Below are positions 1 to 9,378 of a stretch of DNA of 64,000 nt, one piece after another. The position numbers and the translations under genes were made by a program. Positions within the stretch are counted from its first letter, which is position 1; every line of letters begins with the position of its first letter. The stretch lies in the NCBI GenBank assembly GCA_963783245.1, contig CAWAMS010000007.1:124001-188000 (forward strand), given 5' to 3'. Under the pieces are notes generated by a model. It was not told the DNA's origin. It saw only the letters and a program-made list of their open reading frames with translations, and did no database searches. Origin of the DNA: Bog-473 sp963783245 (GTDB taxonomy: Bacteria; Actinomycetota; Acidimicrobiia; Acidimicrobiales; RAAP-2).

Positions 1-1270
1 CCGGCCGTAGATCGTCATGCCTGTGGGCTGCATCGTTGCGGGATCGAGCGAACCTTTCCAATCTCTCAGCTGTCGTACGTAGTAGTCACGGACACCGCCG
101 TCCCAACCCTTGGTCCGTTCCCAGCCGAGGAAGATGTCACCCACCGCCTGCATGAGGTGCTGGCCCGCCACCACCCTCTGCCCGTGGTTGGAGTAGAGGC
201 TCGCTCCCGCGAATTCCTCGAGCACCGACGCCTGTGCTTCCTTGGCCTGCAAGAACATCGGGTCACCGCTGTCGATGCCCTCCATGAGCAGGATCCACGC
301 CCTGGTGCCGACGCTGCCGACCCCGACCACCTTGCGCGCCATATCCACCAACCGGTACTGCTCCAACAGGTGGCTCCGGTCAGATTGCAGCGTCCGCCGG
401 TACGCCTGCAGGAGACCCTCCAGTTGCGCGAACACCTCGGACGCATCGGCGTCGGGGAGGAGTTCGCGTACAGGAACGATCAACGGGGGGTCGCTGACGA
501 TCCGCGGTCGGCCGTCCACGACCGTCGCCAGCTTCTCGAATGCCTGTGAGCTGTCCTTGGTGCGCGCCTTGGCGAGAGCGGCCTCGGTCAGCTTGGCTCG
601 ATCGGGCGCAGAGGAGAGCCGAGATCGAAGCCATCTCCGCATCCATGTCCAGGTGGGCGTACCACACGGCGAGATTCGATTGCGTCGCAAACGTTCGCAT
701 CGCCTCCCGATAAGAGGCGGCGGCGGCCAACGCCATGCTGCGGCGCTGCTTGGACTTGAACCCGTTCTCGCGTCCAGCGATCTCCAGACTGGCGACGAGT
801 CGCTTGATGTCCCACTCGAATGGCCCCGGAGCCGTCTCGTCGAAGTCGTTGGCATCGAAGATCAAGTGGCGCTCCGGAGAGCCGAAGACGCCGAAGTTGC
901 TCATGTGCGCATCACCGCAGAGCTGCGCACGTAACCCCGAATTGGGCGTCCCGGCCAGGTCCGACGCCATCACCAGCGCCGCGCCGCGATAGAAGGTGAA
1001 CGGCGACACCAGCATGCGCCCGTAGCGGATGGGGACCAACTCGGGTACGCGGGTCGTCGCCTGGCGCTCGAGGAGCTCGACAGGATCGGGTCGTAACTCC
1101 GTAGGGGCCAGCAAGGCGTGGGACTCCAGTGGGACCTCACGCCGCGCCGCCTTGCCCCGTGCCTCACGCTCGGCCCGGGTGGGCGGAGGGCCGGTCGGCA
1201 CCACGGGGGTCCGCTGCTGATCGGGGTCCGCCACGTCGACCGCCACGAGTCCGGGCAGATCGTCTGCCAT
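1..1270 (-). CDS. DUF2252 family protein, frameshifted, 3' end cut by window edge
   Basis: Conserved protein of the DUF2252 family (kinase-like fold; biochemical role not established). The N-terminal part reads ELVPIRYGRMLVSPFTFYRG, then LCGDAHMSNFGVFGSPER and FDANDFDET, all typical of the family. Near 612-618 (CTCCTCT on the coding strand) the frame breaks. A one-base shift restores SAPDRAKLTEAAL and then LLEQYRLVDMARKVVGVGSVG, FLQAKEAQASVLEEFAG, NHGQRVVAGQ and VRQLRDWKGS, which run open to position 1. The start at 1270 (MADDLPG) is chosen for the GAGGAGG ribosome site just upstream; a longer N-terminus up to 1384 is open but lacks support. It is divergent from the YihY-type gene. The break looks like an assembly indel because both sides are fully conserved. 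Confidence 0.85.
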
Positions 1271-1419
1271 AGCACCATCCTCCTCATCAGTGGCCCGACG
1301 GCCCACATCGCTGAGACAGGCTAGTGCGGGTTTTTCGGGAGGGCTCTGGGCGGCAGGGCCAGGACCCGGTGGGGCGACGCCCAATCTATGATCCCCAAGT
1401 CGATGAACGGATCAGCCCG

Positions 1420-2385
1420 ATGCCACAGCTAACACGCGCCATTTCAGAGACACATCATTCCGTTCGGCGGAGAGTTGACGTGCTTCGCCTCTGGGTGGAG
1501 CGCACCCTCGCCTGGAAGATCTGGGAGCGACTCCTCGAGACCAACTTTGTCGACCGGAGCGTCGCACTCGCCGGGAAGGCCTTCGTCTCGTTCTTCCCAC
1601 TCGTCATCGTGGTCGCCGCATTCGTTCCGGAACGACTGCGAAAATCGATCGTGTCAACGCTGGTCCATCGACTCGGCCTCGCCGGGCACTCCCTGGCGAC
1701 GGTGCAGGGGGCATTCAGTTCAGCGAGTGACATCCGAAGGGCGACCGGCGTTCTGGGGCTTATCCTCACAATCTTCTTCGCCACTTCGTTCACGACGGCG
1801 CTCCAGCGCATGTACCTCGCCGCGTGGCGGCGTCCCTCGCCGGGCCCGGTCGGCGCCTACACCCGCGGTGCGGAGTGGATTCTCGCGATCATCGTCTACA
1901 TGGCGGTCCTGGGAGGTGTCCGGAAGATCCTCCCCGGACCGGTGGGCGACGCGTTCTTCGTCGTGGTCGCGTTGGCCCTGTCCGCCTCCTTCTGGTGGTT
2001 CACCGCCTGGCTCATGATGCTGGGACAGGTGCGACCGCGTGTGCTGATTCCGTCGGGAGCGATCACGGGCCTGCTGATCGGTCTCTATGCGTTGTCGGCC
2101 ACCATCTGGATGCCGCGCAGTGTGTTGAACAACAACAGCCAATTCGGGTTCTTCGGGATCGCCATCTCATTGGTCTCGTGGTTCTCGGGCGCGGCGATCT
2201 GCATCATGATCGGTGCGTGCGCCGGGCCCGTGCTGGCCGAGGACACGGGCAATCTCGGTCGAATCGCCAGATTCGGCGCCGACTCCCTCCTGGTCGAGGG
2301 TGCCCCGGCGTTCATGCCGCCACCACTACGCGGACCGCAGTTGGCCGACGCGTTCAAAGAGCGGGACGAAACCGCCGGAACCTGA
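1420..2385 (+). CDS. YihY/BrkB (UPF0761) family membrane protein
   Basis: Integral membrane protein of the YihY/virulence factor BrkB family, function unproven. Starting at the ATG at 1420 gives 322 residues (MPQLTRAISE). The family's early motif appears as DRSVALAGKAFVSFFPLVIV, followed by about six hydrophobic segments (roughly residues 55-75, 105-130, 145-165, 170-195, 205-230, 240-265). The loop NNNSQFGFFGIAISLVSWFS precedes the last helix. The open frame extends upstream to 1324, but those residues are low-complexity and overlap the divergent promoter region of the DUF2252 gene, so the shorter start is preferred. Family assignment is good; substrate or role is unknown. Confidence 0.8.
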   Translation: MPQLTRAISETHHSVRRRVDVLRLWVERTLAWKIWERLLETNFVDRSVALAGKAFVSFFPLVIVVAAFVPERLRKSIVSTLVHRLGLAGHSLATVQGAFSSASDIRRATGVLGLILTIFFATSFTTALQRMYLAAWRRPSPGPVGAYTRGAEWILAIIVYMAVLGGVRKILPGPVGDAFFVVVALALSASFWWFTAWLMMLGQVRPRVLIPSGAITGLLIGLYALSATIWMPRSVLNNNSQFGFFGIAISLVSWFSGAAICIMIGACAGPVLAEDTGNLGRIARFGADSLLVEGAPAFMPPPLRGPQLADAFKERDETAGT

Positions 2386-2488
2386 ATCTGAACTGAGTCT
2401 CGCGACGACGTGCCCACCTTCCACCTGTTGGGAGACGTCGGGACGCTCCGGCGGTGGGCGTGCCGGATGCCCTCTGACGGCGGCATCG

Positions 2489-2515
2489 GGGATTGATCAC
2501 GACAGAGGCAATCCC
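2489..2515 (+). terminator. Possible terminator hairpin after the YihY-type gene
   Basis: GGGATTG and CAATCCC form a perfect 7-bp stem with a 13-base loop between the YihY-type gene and the SHOCT gene. There is no clear T-run, so this is a hairpin candidate only. Confidence 0.3.
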
Positions 2516-2564
2516 GGTGTGCTTGTATGACGGGGCACATTGACGCACCTCAAGGAGACTTTCG

Positions 2565-2963
2565 ATGCTCGCCTATACCTATCCCCTGCTTGACCTGTTC
2601 GGCTCCATGTTGGGGTTCTTCCTCCTCGTCATCTGGTTCTGGCTCCTGATCATCATCTTCAGCGACATCTTCCGTAGCCAGGACATCGGCGGATGGGCCA
2701 AGGCCTTGTGGTCGATCTTCGTCATCATCCTTCCCTTCCTCGGGATCTTCGTCTACCTGATCGCCCGGGGCGGCAAGATGCACGAGCGGGCCGAGCAAGC
2801 CGCCCAGGCCCAACAGAACGCGTTCGACGACTACGTGAAGCAGGCGGCGGGTACCTCGGGTGACAGCACGGCCGACCAGTTGTCCAAGCTGGCCGACCTC
2901 AAGGCCCAAGGCGTGTTGACCGATGCGGAGTTCGAGGCCGAGAAGGCGAAGATCCTCGCCTGA
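2565..2963 (+). CDS. Membrane protein with C-terminal SHOCT domain
   Basis: 132-residue protein with two transmembrane segments (about residues 13-35 and 47-67) separated by a short loop, like the PLDc_N-type two-helix module. A soluble tail follows and ends in a SHOCT domain: LSKLADLKAQGVLTDAEFEAEKAKIL. SHOCT is a short helical oligomerisation motif common at actinobacterial C-termini. An AAGGAG ribosome site lies 8 bases before the ATG. The second SHOCT protein at 18376 has a nearly identical tail. Role unknown; a membrane-anchored scaffold is a guess. Confidence 0.8.
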   Translation: MLAYTYPLLDLFGSMLGFFLLVIWFWLLIIIFSDIFRSQDIGGWAKALWSIFVIILPFLGIFVYLIARGGKMHERAEQAAQAQQNAFDDYVKQAAGTSGDSTADQLSKLADLKAQGVLTDAEFEAEKAKILA

Positions 2964-3018
2964 TTCGCGTCGCGCGGCGATTCCGTCGGGACGGACGTCC
3001 TGACGGAGAAGGGCAACG

Positions 3019-3105
3019 ATGTACTACGTCGGCTCAGTGGTCTTCATCTTCGTGGCCATTCTTCTGGTGGTGGTCTTCGTCAAGAAGTTCCGTCAGAGGC
3101 GCTAA
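3019..3105 (+). CDS. 28-residue single-pass membrane peptide
   Basis: Small reading frame beginning MYYVGSVVFIFVAILLVVVF and ending in a basic tail (KKFRQRR). A good ribosome site (GGAGAAGGG) sits at the right distance from the ATG. The layout is one hydrophobic helix with positive residues at the cytoplasmic end. It lies 55 bases after the SHOCT membrane protein on the same strand and could be cotranscribed with it. Too short for homology from sight; the call rests on ribosome site, helix and placement. Confidence 0.5.
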   Translation: MYYVGSVVFIFVAILLVVVFVKKFRQRR

Positions 3106-3126
3106 CCAGCTCCCACCGAGGCAGTC

Positions 3127-4140
3127 TCAACAGGCGGTGGCCATGCCGCGCAACTCGTCGAGGACGGTGCTGGAGAGAACCCGCTCCCGGGTCTCTTCGT
3201 ACGCTGCTTCGATCACCCGCGGCGCGCGGTTCTCGGCCATGGCCCAAAAGCCCATGGCGCGTCGTGACTCGGGGCCAGGCTCGAGTCGGATCGACCGAGG
3301 TGCCGGTGGCCTCGAGACGGGCGATCTCCCGTTCGAGTCGCCGGTGGACCGACCAGCGCAGGAGGCTGTCAGCACCGACGGAGCGCCCGTTGGTCGCCGA
3401 CATGGAGGAGACGACGATCACCATGTCGAGTGCTTGCGTCTTGAGCACGTCCGCATTTGTCCGCGAGTGCACGCCGCCGTCGAAGTACTCGGTGCCGCTG
3501 ATGGTGATCGGGGCGAAGTAGCCGGGGATGGCGCACGACGCCAGCACGGCCGAGGCCAGGCTCGTTGTCGGTGACCCCTCGCGGCCGAAGACGACCCGGG
3601 CCCCGTCGGACCGCTTCGCGCGCGCAGATCCACAGTCCCGCGGGCCACTCGTCGCCGATGTGCTCGTGCAGGGCGTCGGCCCGTGCACTGATATCGATCC
3701 GGCCCCGGGGCAGGAGCGTCATTGTGGCCACGTCGGGCCGGAAGGCCAAAGGCCGTCGGACAGTGCGTTTGATGAGGTCGCCCGAAGGCGGGTTCCATGG
3801 CCGCAGGAGCGACATGACCGACGGCACGGGGAGAGGGCTCTCCTCGGTGATGATCCGCCTGAGGAGGTCCCCGCCCTGGGGGGACGTCGGCCGGCCGTAG
3901 GTCGAGGCGGCGAGGTCGGTGGCCGGGACACCCACTCGTCAGCGCGGCGCCGGTGACCGAGCCGGCCGAGGTGCCCACGATGATGTCGGCGTCCCGGGCA
4001 TCCCAGTGTGCTTCGCGCTCGAGCGCGGCCAGCACGCCGGCTTGATACGCCTGGCCCACCACGCCACCGGCGCCCAGCACCAGGCCGATCGCCGACCGCC
4101 TCTCTCGGGGGGTTGCGCCGTCCGACACGTTCACCACCAC
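3127..4140 (-). CDS. Patatin-like phospholipase, three frameshifts
   Basis: Patatin-family serine lipase/acyl hydrolase with a Ser-Asp dyad. The N-terminus shows the oxyanion glycine loop GLVLGAGGVVGQAYQAGVL and the nucleophile elbow GTSAGS (Ser near residue 58). The catalytic Asp lies in YFDGGVHS. The reading frame shifts near 3935 (GGG run), near 3620 (GCGCGCGC) and near 3285, and each join restores conserved sequence: SGVPATDLAAS, then ARAKRSDGARVVFGREG, then LEPGPESRRAMGFWAMAEN. The three shifts are net in-frame, giving about 338 residues, normal for the family. The start is one of three consecutive GTG codons at 4132-4140. Probably an intact gene with assembly indels. Confidence 0.75.
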
Positions 4141-4296
4141 TGTTTACCCCGTGGCAACCCGTGCACCGCTCGATGCCCGGCACAAAGGGCACTCCGACCC
4201 TACGGAGAAGCCACGCACACACGGTCACCCGTGCTCCGATAGTTAACGTCGGCGTTATGCTTCATTCACGTAGTTGCCGATAACGTCCGGAGCTCG

Positions 4297-6156
4297 ATGT
4301 CCGTCCTCAACCCAACGACACGATCCAACGGGGCTCGTCGTGCCGAACGTCTCGACACGAGTCGGCCCATTTCGGAGAATTACAAGTGGACGGCGCTGTT
4401 CGTCTCGACGCTGGGCATGCTGATGGCGACGATCGACGCCTCCATCACGTTGATCGCCCTGCCGAACATCTTCCGCGGGATCGGGATCGATCCGCTGCAA
4501 CCCGGAAACAGCTTCTACCTGCTGTGGATGATTCTCGGGTTCCTGGTGGTGACGAGCGTCCTCGTGGTCACCCTCGGCCGCCTCGGCGACATCTACGGGC
4601 GGGTCCGCACGTTCAACCTCGGGTTTGCGGTCTTCACCTTCTTCTCGTTGGTGCTCGCCGTCACGTGGACATCTGGGCATGCCGCGGCGATCTGGCTCAT
4701 CGTGATGCGCCTCTTGCAAGCAGTCGGTGCCGCCATGCTGATGGCCAACTCCTCGGCCATCCTCACCGACGCCTTCCCTCCCGAGCAGCGGGGCATGGCG
4801 ATGGGGATCAACCAGGCGGCGGCCTTCAGCGGGGCCTTCATCGGATTGGTGCTGGGGGGGATACTGGCGCCGGTCAACTGGCGGTTGATCTTCCTGGTGT
4901 CGGTGCCCGTCGGCATTCTCGGCACGGTGGTCGGCTACTACAAGCTCCGGGAGCTGAGCCCGCGGCGTCCGGCGCGCATCGATTGGCCGGGCAATATCAC
5001 CTTCGCCCTCGGGCTGATCCTGGTCATGATCGGCATCACCTACGGCATTGAGCCCTACGGCGGTCACACCATGGGGTGGATGAGCCCCCTGGTGTTGACC
5101 TGCCTCATCGTCGGCGTGGTTCTTCTCATCGTCTTCGGCGTCATCGAGACCAAGGTCGAAGAACCGATGTTCCGGCTGCAGCTGTTCAAGATCCGCGCCT
5201 TCACCGCCGGGGTCTTCGCCGGCTTGTTGGCCGCCTTGAGCCGGGGTGGCCTGATGTTCATCCTCATCATCTGGCTGCAGGGCATCTGGCTGCCACTCCA
5301 CGGCTATTCCTTTGCCGACACGCCGCTGTGGGCCGGCGTCGCCATCCTTCCCCTCACCGCCGGCTTTCTCATCGCCGGACCGGTGTCGGGCATCCTGTCG
5401 GACCGGCACGGCGCCCGCTACTACGCGACCGGGGGGATGCTCGCCACGGCCGTCCTCTTCGTGCTCTTGGAGCTGCTGCCCGTCAACTTCTCCTACTGGG
5501 TCTTCGCCGTCCTGCTGTTCCTCATGGGCCTGGCCATGGCCTCGTTCGGCTCGCCGAACCGGGCGGCGGTGATGAACAGCCTGCCCGCCGAGCACCGGGG
5601 AGTCGGCTCGGGCATGAGCACGACGTTCGTCAACTCGGCCCAGGTGCTCTCGATAGGCATCTTCTTCTCACTCATCATCATCGGGTTGTCCGCGTCGCTT
5701 CCGCACAGCCTCTACCACGGGCTGGTGGCCCACGGTGTCTCGTCCACCGCGGCCCACCGGGTGGCGAGCCTGTCCCCCGTCTCCACGCTGTTCGCCGCCC
5801 TTCTGGGGTACAACCCGATCCACGAGCTCCTCGGGCCACAGGCGTTGGCCGCACTGCCCCACGCACAGCAGGCCACGTTGACCGGGCGCGGTTTCTTCCC
5901 CTCGCTCATCGCGTCGCCCTTCCAGACGGGACTGCGCGCCGCCTTTGACTTCGCCATCATTTCAAGCATCCTCGCCGCCGCCATCTCGTGGTTCTGGAGC
6001 GCTCCACCTCCGACCGGAACGGCGACGATGTACGTGACGCCGAGCCACGAAGAGGCCGACGGTAAGCTCTACGAGATTGACGAACGCGACGCACAGACCG
6101 AGAGGGAGCCGGCGTCAGCCGGGGCCCCGACGAGGTCGGAGGCGATGAGGCGATGA
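4297..6156 (+). CDS. MFS transporter, DHA2 (EmrB/QacA) type, 14 TMS
   Basis: 619-residue proton-coupled exporter of the major facilitator superfamily, 14-helix DHA2 drug/metabolite efflux group. The first helix carries TLGMLMATIDASITLIALPN, which resembles the D-x-T/S motif D1 of EmrB/QacA. Motif A follows as GRLGDIYGRVRTFNLG, and a motif C-like stretch with GINQAAAFSGAFIGLVLGG. The length and the extra central loop (about residues 460-540) fit the family. The last four bases overlap the MerR gene (ATGA), so the two are translationally coupled; a MerR-controlled efflux unit is the natural reading. The substrate cannot be told from sequence. Confidence 0.85.
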   Translation: MSVLNPTTRSNGARRAERLDTSRPISENYKWTALFVSTLGMLMATIDASITLIALPNIFRGIGIDPLQPGNSFYLLWMILGFLVVTSVLVVTLGRLGDIYGRVRTFNLGFAVFTFFSLVLAVTWTSGHAAAIWLIVMRLLQAVGAAMLMANSSAILTDAFPPEQRGMAMGINQAAAFSGAFIGLVLGGILAPVNWRLIFLVSVPVGILGTVVGYYKLRELSPRRPARIDWPGNITFALGLILVMIGITYGIEPYGGHTMGWMSPLVLTCLIVGVVLLIVFGVIETKVEEPMFRLQLFKIRAFTAGVFAGLLAALSRGGLMFILIIWLQGIWLPLHGYSFADTPLWAGVAILPLTAGFLIAGPVSGILSDRHGARYYATGGMLATAVLFVLLELLPVNFSYWVFAVLLFLMGLAMASFGSPNRAAVMNSLPAEHRGVGSGMSTTFVNSAQVLSIGIFFSLIIIGLSASLPHSLYHGLVAHGVSSTAAHRVASLSPVSTLFAALLGYNPIHELLGPQALAALPHAQQATLTGRGFFPSLIASPFQTGLRAAFDFAIISSILAAAISWFWSAPPPTGTATMYVTPSHEEADGKLYEIDERDAQTEREPASAGAPTRSEAMRR

Positions 6157-6626
6157 CGTCCAAGGCGATGACGACAGAGGCGAAGCCGGTCCTGTGGCGG
6201 ATCGGTGAGGTGGCGAAGCTGACGGGCGTCACCACCCGGACCTTGCGCTACTGGGAAGAGCTCGAGCTCCTCCAACCGAGCAGCTACCGCACGAGCGGGG
6301 AACGGCTCTACTCGCCCTCCGATGTGGCGAGAGTGACCCGGATCCGCAATCTGCAGGAGCTCCTGGGCTTTTCGCTGGCCGAAGTCCGGACGGTGCTCGG
6401 CACGGAGGACGTCGACGTGCTGGACCGGGTCCGTTCGGAGCTCAACGCGACCGACCTCCCGATTGAGCGCCACCGGGAGCTTCTTGACGAGGCGACCGTG
6501 GCCAACGACCAGCTCCTGGCCCGATTGGACGAAATTCTAGGCCGCATCCAGGCCTTTCGCGACGAGCGGGCGGCGACCGCCGTGCGGCTGCGCGAGAGCC
6601 GCCGCAAGCTCGACGAGCCGACCTGA
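6153..6626 (+). CDS. MerR family transcriptional regulator
   Basis: 157-residue MerR-type regulator. The N-terminal winged helix-turn-helix is clear: RIGEVAKLTGVTTRTLRYWE, then LLQPSSYRTSGERLYSPSDV. A dimerisation coiled coil follows (about residues 75-125). No cysteine cluster typical of metal sensors is visible, so it is more likely a ligand or multidrug-type regulator. Its start overlaps the stop of the MFS gene, which suggests it controls that exporter. No repeat with the usual 19-20 bp MerR promoter spacing was recognised before the MFS gene. Confidence 0.88.
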   Translation: MTSKAMTTEAKPVLWRIGEVAKLTGVTTRTLRYWEELELLQPSSYRTSGERLYSPSDVARVTRIRNLQELLGFSLAEVRTVLGTEDVDVLDRVRSELNATDLPIERHRELLDEATVANDQLLARLDEILGRIQAFRDERAATAVRLRESRRKLDEPT

Positions 6627-6737
6627 CCAGTAGCCGGCGGAGACTTTCTCGGACTTTCTCAGGAGAAAATTAGAAAGGTCCCCGGAAAGGCCGCCGGACG
6701 CATCCACCGTCCACCTCGGGCGCCGGTCTCTACGATA

Positions 6738-6757
6738 TTCTAAGGAAATATTTAGAA
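6738..6757. promoter_or_regulatory. Inverted repeat TTCTAA-N8-TTAGAA upstream of AAA ATPase gene
   Basis: Perfect 6-bp arms separated by 8 bases, in an AT-rich patch that stands out in this GC-rich region and lies 33 bases before the ATG at 6790. A third TTAGAA box is at 6670-6675, just after the MerR gene. A candidate operator; the binding protein is unknown. Confidence 0.4.
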
Positions 6758-6789
6758 ATCTGCCGGGACCAGCGAACGCGGGAGTGGGC

Positions 6790-7965
6790 ATGAACAAGCG
6801 CGAGAACCCCTATACGCCGGGCGCCGGTCGCAAGCCCCGCACCCTGGCCGGGCGGGACCGTGACCTCGAGAGCTTTCAATCGTTGGTCGAGCGGCTCGAT
6901 GCCGGCTCGTATGAGCGGAGCCTCATCTACACCGGGCTGCGGGGCGTGGGGAAGACGGTCCTGCTGATGGAATTCGACGTTCTGGCCAGCGAGGCGGGCT
7001 GGGCCACGACCGACGTGCAGGAAGTCGGTTCGAACGCCGATTTCCGCACCACGTTCGCCGGCATGGCCAACCGTCTCCTGATGAACATGAGCCGGCGGCA
7101 CCGGGCCAAGCAGCGCATCGAACGCGCCCTCTCTGTGGTCAAGGCGTTCAGCATCGCCATCCCCGGCCATGTCGAGATCAGGCTCGACGTGGACACGTCG
7201 GCCGGTGTCGCCGATTCGGGCGATCCCGAACGGGACCTGGCTGACCTGTTCCGGGAGATCGGCGAAGTGGCCCAGGCCAACCAGATGGGCGCCCTCTTCC
7301 TCATCGACGAGATGCAGAACCTCGATGCGGCCTCTCTCGCCGCCATCTGTATGGCCTTTCAGGCCATCAGCCGCGCCGGCCTGCCGGTGGCGATGGTGGG
7401 GGCGGGACTCCCGGACCTCCGTGTCCGGCTCCTTTCGGCCAAGCCCTATGCCGATCGGCTCTTTTCGTACGAGGAGCTCGGCCGGCTGCCGGAGGCAGCG
7501 GCACGCTCGGCGTTGATCGGGCCGGCGGCCTCGGCCGGCGTCGCCTACGACGAGGAGGCGGCGCGCCAGATCGTGCAGGAGGCGGCCGGATTCCCGTACT
7601 TCCTCCAGGAGTACGGGCGCGAGCTGTGGAATTACGCCGAGACCACACCGATCACGGTGGAGGATCTGGAGAGTGCACGCGAGATCGTGAACGACAGCCT
7701 GGCCCGCAACTTCTTCGGCACGCGTTTCGAGATGGGGACCGACACCGAGCAGCGCTACCTCTCCGCCATGGCCTCGCTCGGCGACGGTCCCTACCCGGTG
7801 GGTGAGGTGGCGCACGCGTTCGGCGTCAGCGATCAGCGGCGAGCTTCCATGCACCGGGAGTCGCTCATCCAGAAGGGTCTCATCTGGAGCCCGCGCCGGG
7901 GGCAGGTCGATTTCACCGTGCCGCTGTTCGCCGCCTACTTGAAGGAGAACCACCCCATCGGGTGA
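6790..7965 (+). CDS. AAA ATPase, ORC1/CDC6-like
   Basis: 391-residue single-domain AAA ATPase. Walker A is GLRGVGKT (residues 49-56) and Walker B is ALFLIDEMQ (about 167-175). A sensor-like stretch VAMVGAGLPDLR follows, and the C-terminus is a winged-helix-like region (MGTDTEQRYLSAMASLGDGP onward). The order fits the ORC/CDC6-like or STAND-like ATP-binding proteins found singly in actinobacterial genomes; the job of these bacterial members is not known. The start at 6790 is preferred over GTG at 6784 because the GGGAG ribosome site would overlap the latter. An AT-rich inverted repeat lies in its promoter region. Confidence 0.75.
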   Translation: MNKRENPYTPGAGRKPRTLAGRDRDLESFQSLVERLDAGSYERSLIYTGLRGVGKTVLLMEFDVLASEAGWATTDVQEVGSNADFRTTFAGMANRLLMNMSRRHRAKQRIERALSVVKAFSIAIPGHVEIRLDVDTSAGVADSGDPERDLADLFREIGEVAQANQMGALFLIDEMQNLDAASLAAICMAFQAISRAGLPVAMVGAGLPDLRVRLLSAKPYADRLFSYEELGRLPEAAARSALIGPAASAGVAYDEEAARQIVQEAAGFPYFLQEYGRELWNYAETTPITVEDLESAREIVNDSLARNFFGTRFEMGTDTEQRYLSAMASLGDGPYPVGEVAHAFGVSDQRRASMHRESLIQKGLIWSPRRGQVDFTVPLFAAYLKENHPIG

Positions 7966-8255
7966 GCGTTGCGTTCACTCGGTGACGAGCTCGAACCTGT
8001 GGCCCGATCGCATGGATCGGTAGTACCATCGGGGTTGCTTACCTTCAACAGCGAGGGTTCCGTGAGGACGGCCGACGCCGCCCACCGCATCCAACCGGCG
8101 CACAACGCCGGAGTCTTGTTTCCTTCAAGGTTTAGCGCTCCGCCCTTGGGCTCCTCCGTCCTTCGTCGTCGACTTTCCTCGAGTGGATCGGCTGGTGGTT
8201 GTGGTGTGCGGCGCCGGCCGGCCTCCGAGCACGAGGTTCACCTAGTGCGCTTGCC

Positions 8256-9378
8256 ATGTCCATGACCGATGACGCGCCCCGGTTCGAGGCGGTCACACAC
8301 TTCGAAGGAGGCGAAGCCACCGTCGTTCTGCGCGGCAGTGTCGAGAACGCCGCCGCGTTCACGCTCAGCGGCACGCTCGACGCGGTGATCGATCGCCATC
8401 CGACATCGATGACACTGGATCTGGCAAACCTCGACTTCATGGGTGCCGCCGGGTTGATCGCGGTGACCAATGCGGAGAACCGGCTCGCGTCGGTGGGTGT
8501 CGCGCTGAGGGTCCAATCCCCGTCCGCTCTGGTGAACCGCCTCCTCGGGATGATGGAGGATGCGGAGGCGAAGCGAGCTCGAACGTGCGTCACCAGAACA
8601 AGGTCATCTCGGGCCCGAGCAGATGGCCGATGCGCAGATGCCCACTCAACGCTTCGCCTCGAGCCTCTCGACGAAGGACCTGAGGCGGGTCACGAGCATG
8701 CCGACAGACCCCGATGTCGTCGACGGCGCGCTGCGCCTGATCGTCGAGCTTTCCCAGTCGAGCATCGGGGTGGCGGACGGGGTCAGCGTCTCCCTCATGC
8801 GCCATGGCGTGCTGTCCACGGTGGCGGCCAGCGATCAGACGATCATGGCGATGGACACGTACCAGTACGCGACAGGGGAAGGCCCGTGCGTCGATGCCTC
8901 GGTCCAGGGGCATTGGTTCCATGCGGAGTCACTCGATTCCGAGGTCCGTTGGCCGTCGTTCACACCCCGGGCCCGCACGCTCGGCATCAAGGCGATTCTG
9001 TCCACGCCGCTGACCGCGTCCGACGTGCCGGTCGGCGCGCTCAACATCTACTCACGCACGGCGGAGACGTTCGGGGTGAGGGATCAAAAGGAAGCAGCCG
9101 GCTTCGCCGAGAAGGCATCGGTGATCCTGAGCGATGCCCAGGCCGGTGTGAGCGACGCGGGAATGGCCATCCGGTTTCAAGAGGCCCTGCGGAGCCGGGA
9201 GGTCGTCTGCCTGGCCAAGGGGATCATCATGGAGCGCGAGGGCATCGACGCGGTGGAGGCCTTCAGCCGTCTTTTGCACCTCTCCCTGTCCGAGGGCGTT
9301 CCGCTCCTGCACCGTGCCGCGGCGACCGTGCACTCGGCGCTGAGGCCGCAGATCGAACGTCGGGAGGAGGACCGATGA
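8256..9378 (+). CDS. STAS-GAF-ANTAR regulator, one frameshift
   Basis: Three signalling domains that I read as one protein. Residues about 1-105 form a STAS (anti-sigma-factor-antagonist) domain with LDLANLDFMGAAGL, where a phosphorylatable Ser would normally lie (here Gly-Ala). A GAF domain follows (GVADGVSVSLMRHGVLSTVA, YATGEGPCVDASVQGHWF), then an ANTAR RNA-binding domain (LAKGIIMEREGIDAVEAFSR). The frame changes near 8575; the GAF frame upstream of the break contains a linker (QGHLGPEQ) that I recall from fused STAS-GAF-ANTAR proteins, so one gene with an indel is likelier than two. ANTAR proteins act by antitermination. It overlaps the 80-residue gene downstream by four bases. Confidence 0.75.

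Noticed and set aside
4255..5595. Long minus-strand frame of 446 codons across the MFS gene
   Set aside because: Antisense shadow of a GC-rich gene; composition is D/E/H/Q-rich with no domain, and the plus strand encodes a clear transporter.
6730..7953. 407-codon minus-strand frame across the AAA ATPase gene
   Set aside because: Antisense shadow; the plus strand has Walker motifs and a good start.
7969..8265. 98-codon plus-strand frame between the AAA ATPase and the STAS gene
   Set aside because: No ribosome site, no recognisable sequence, and it runs into the start of the STAS gene; this 290-base gap shows no other gene.
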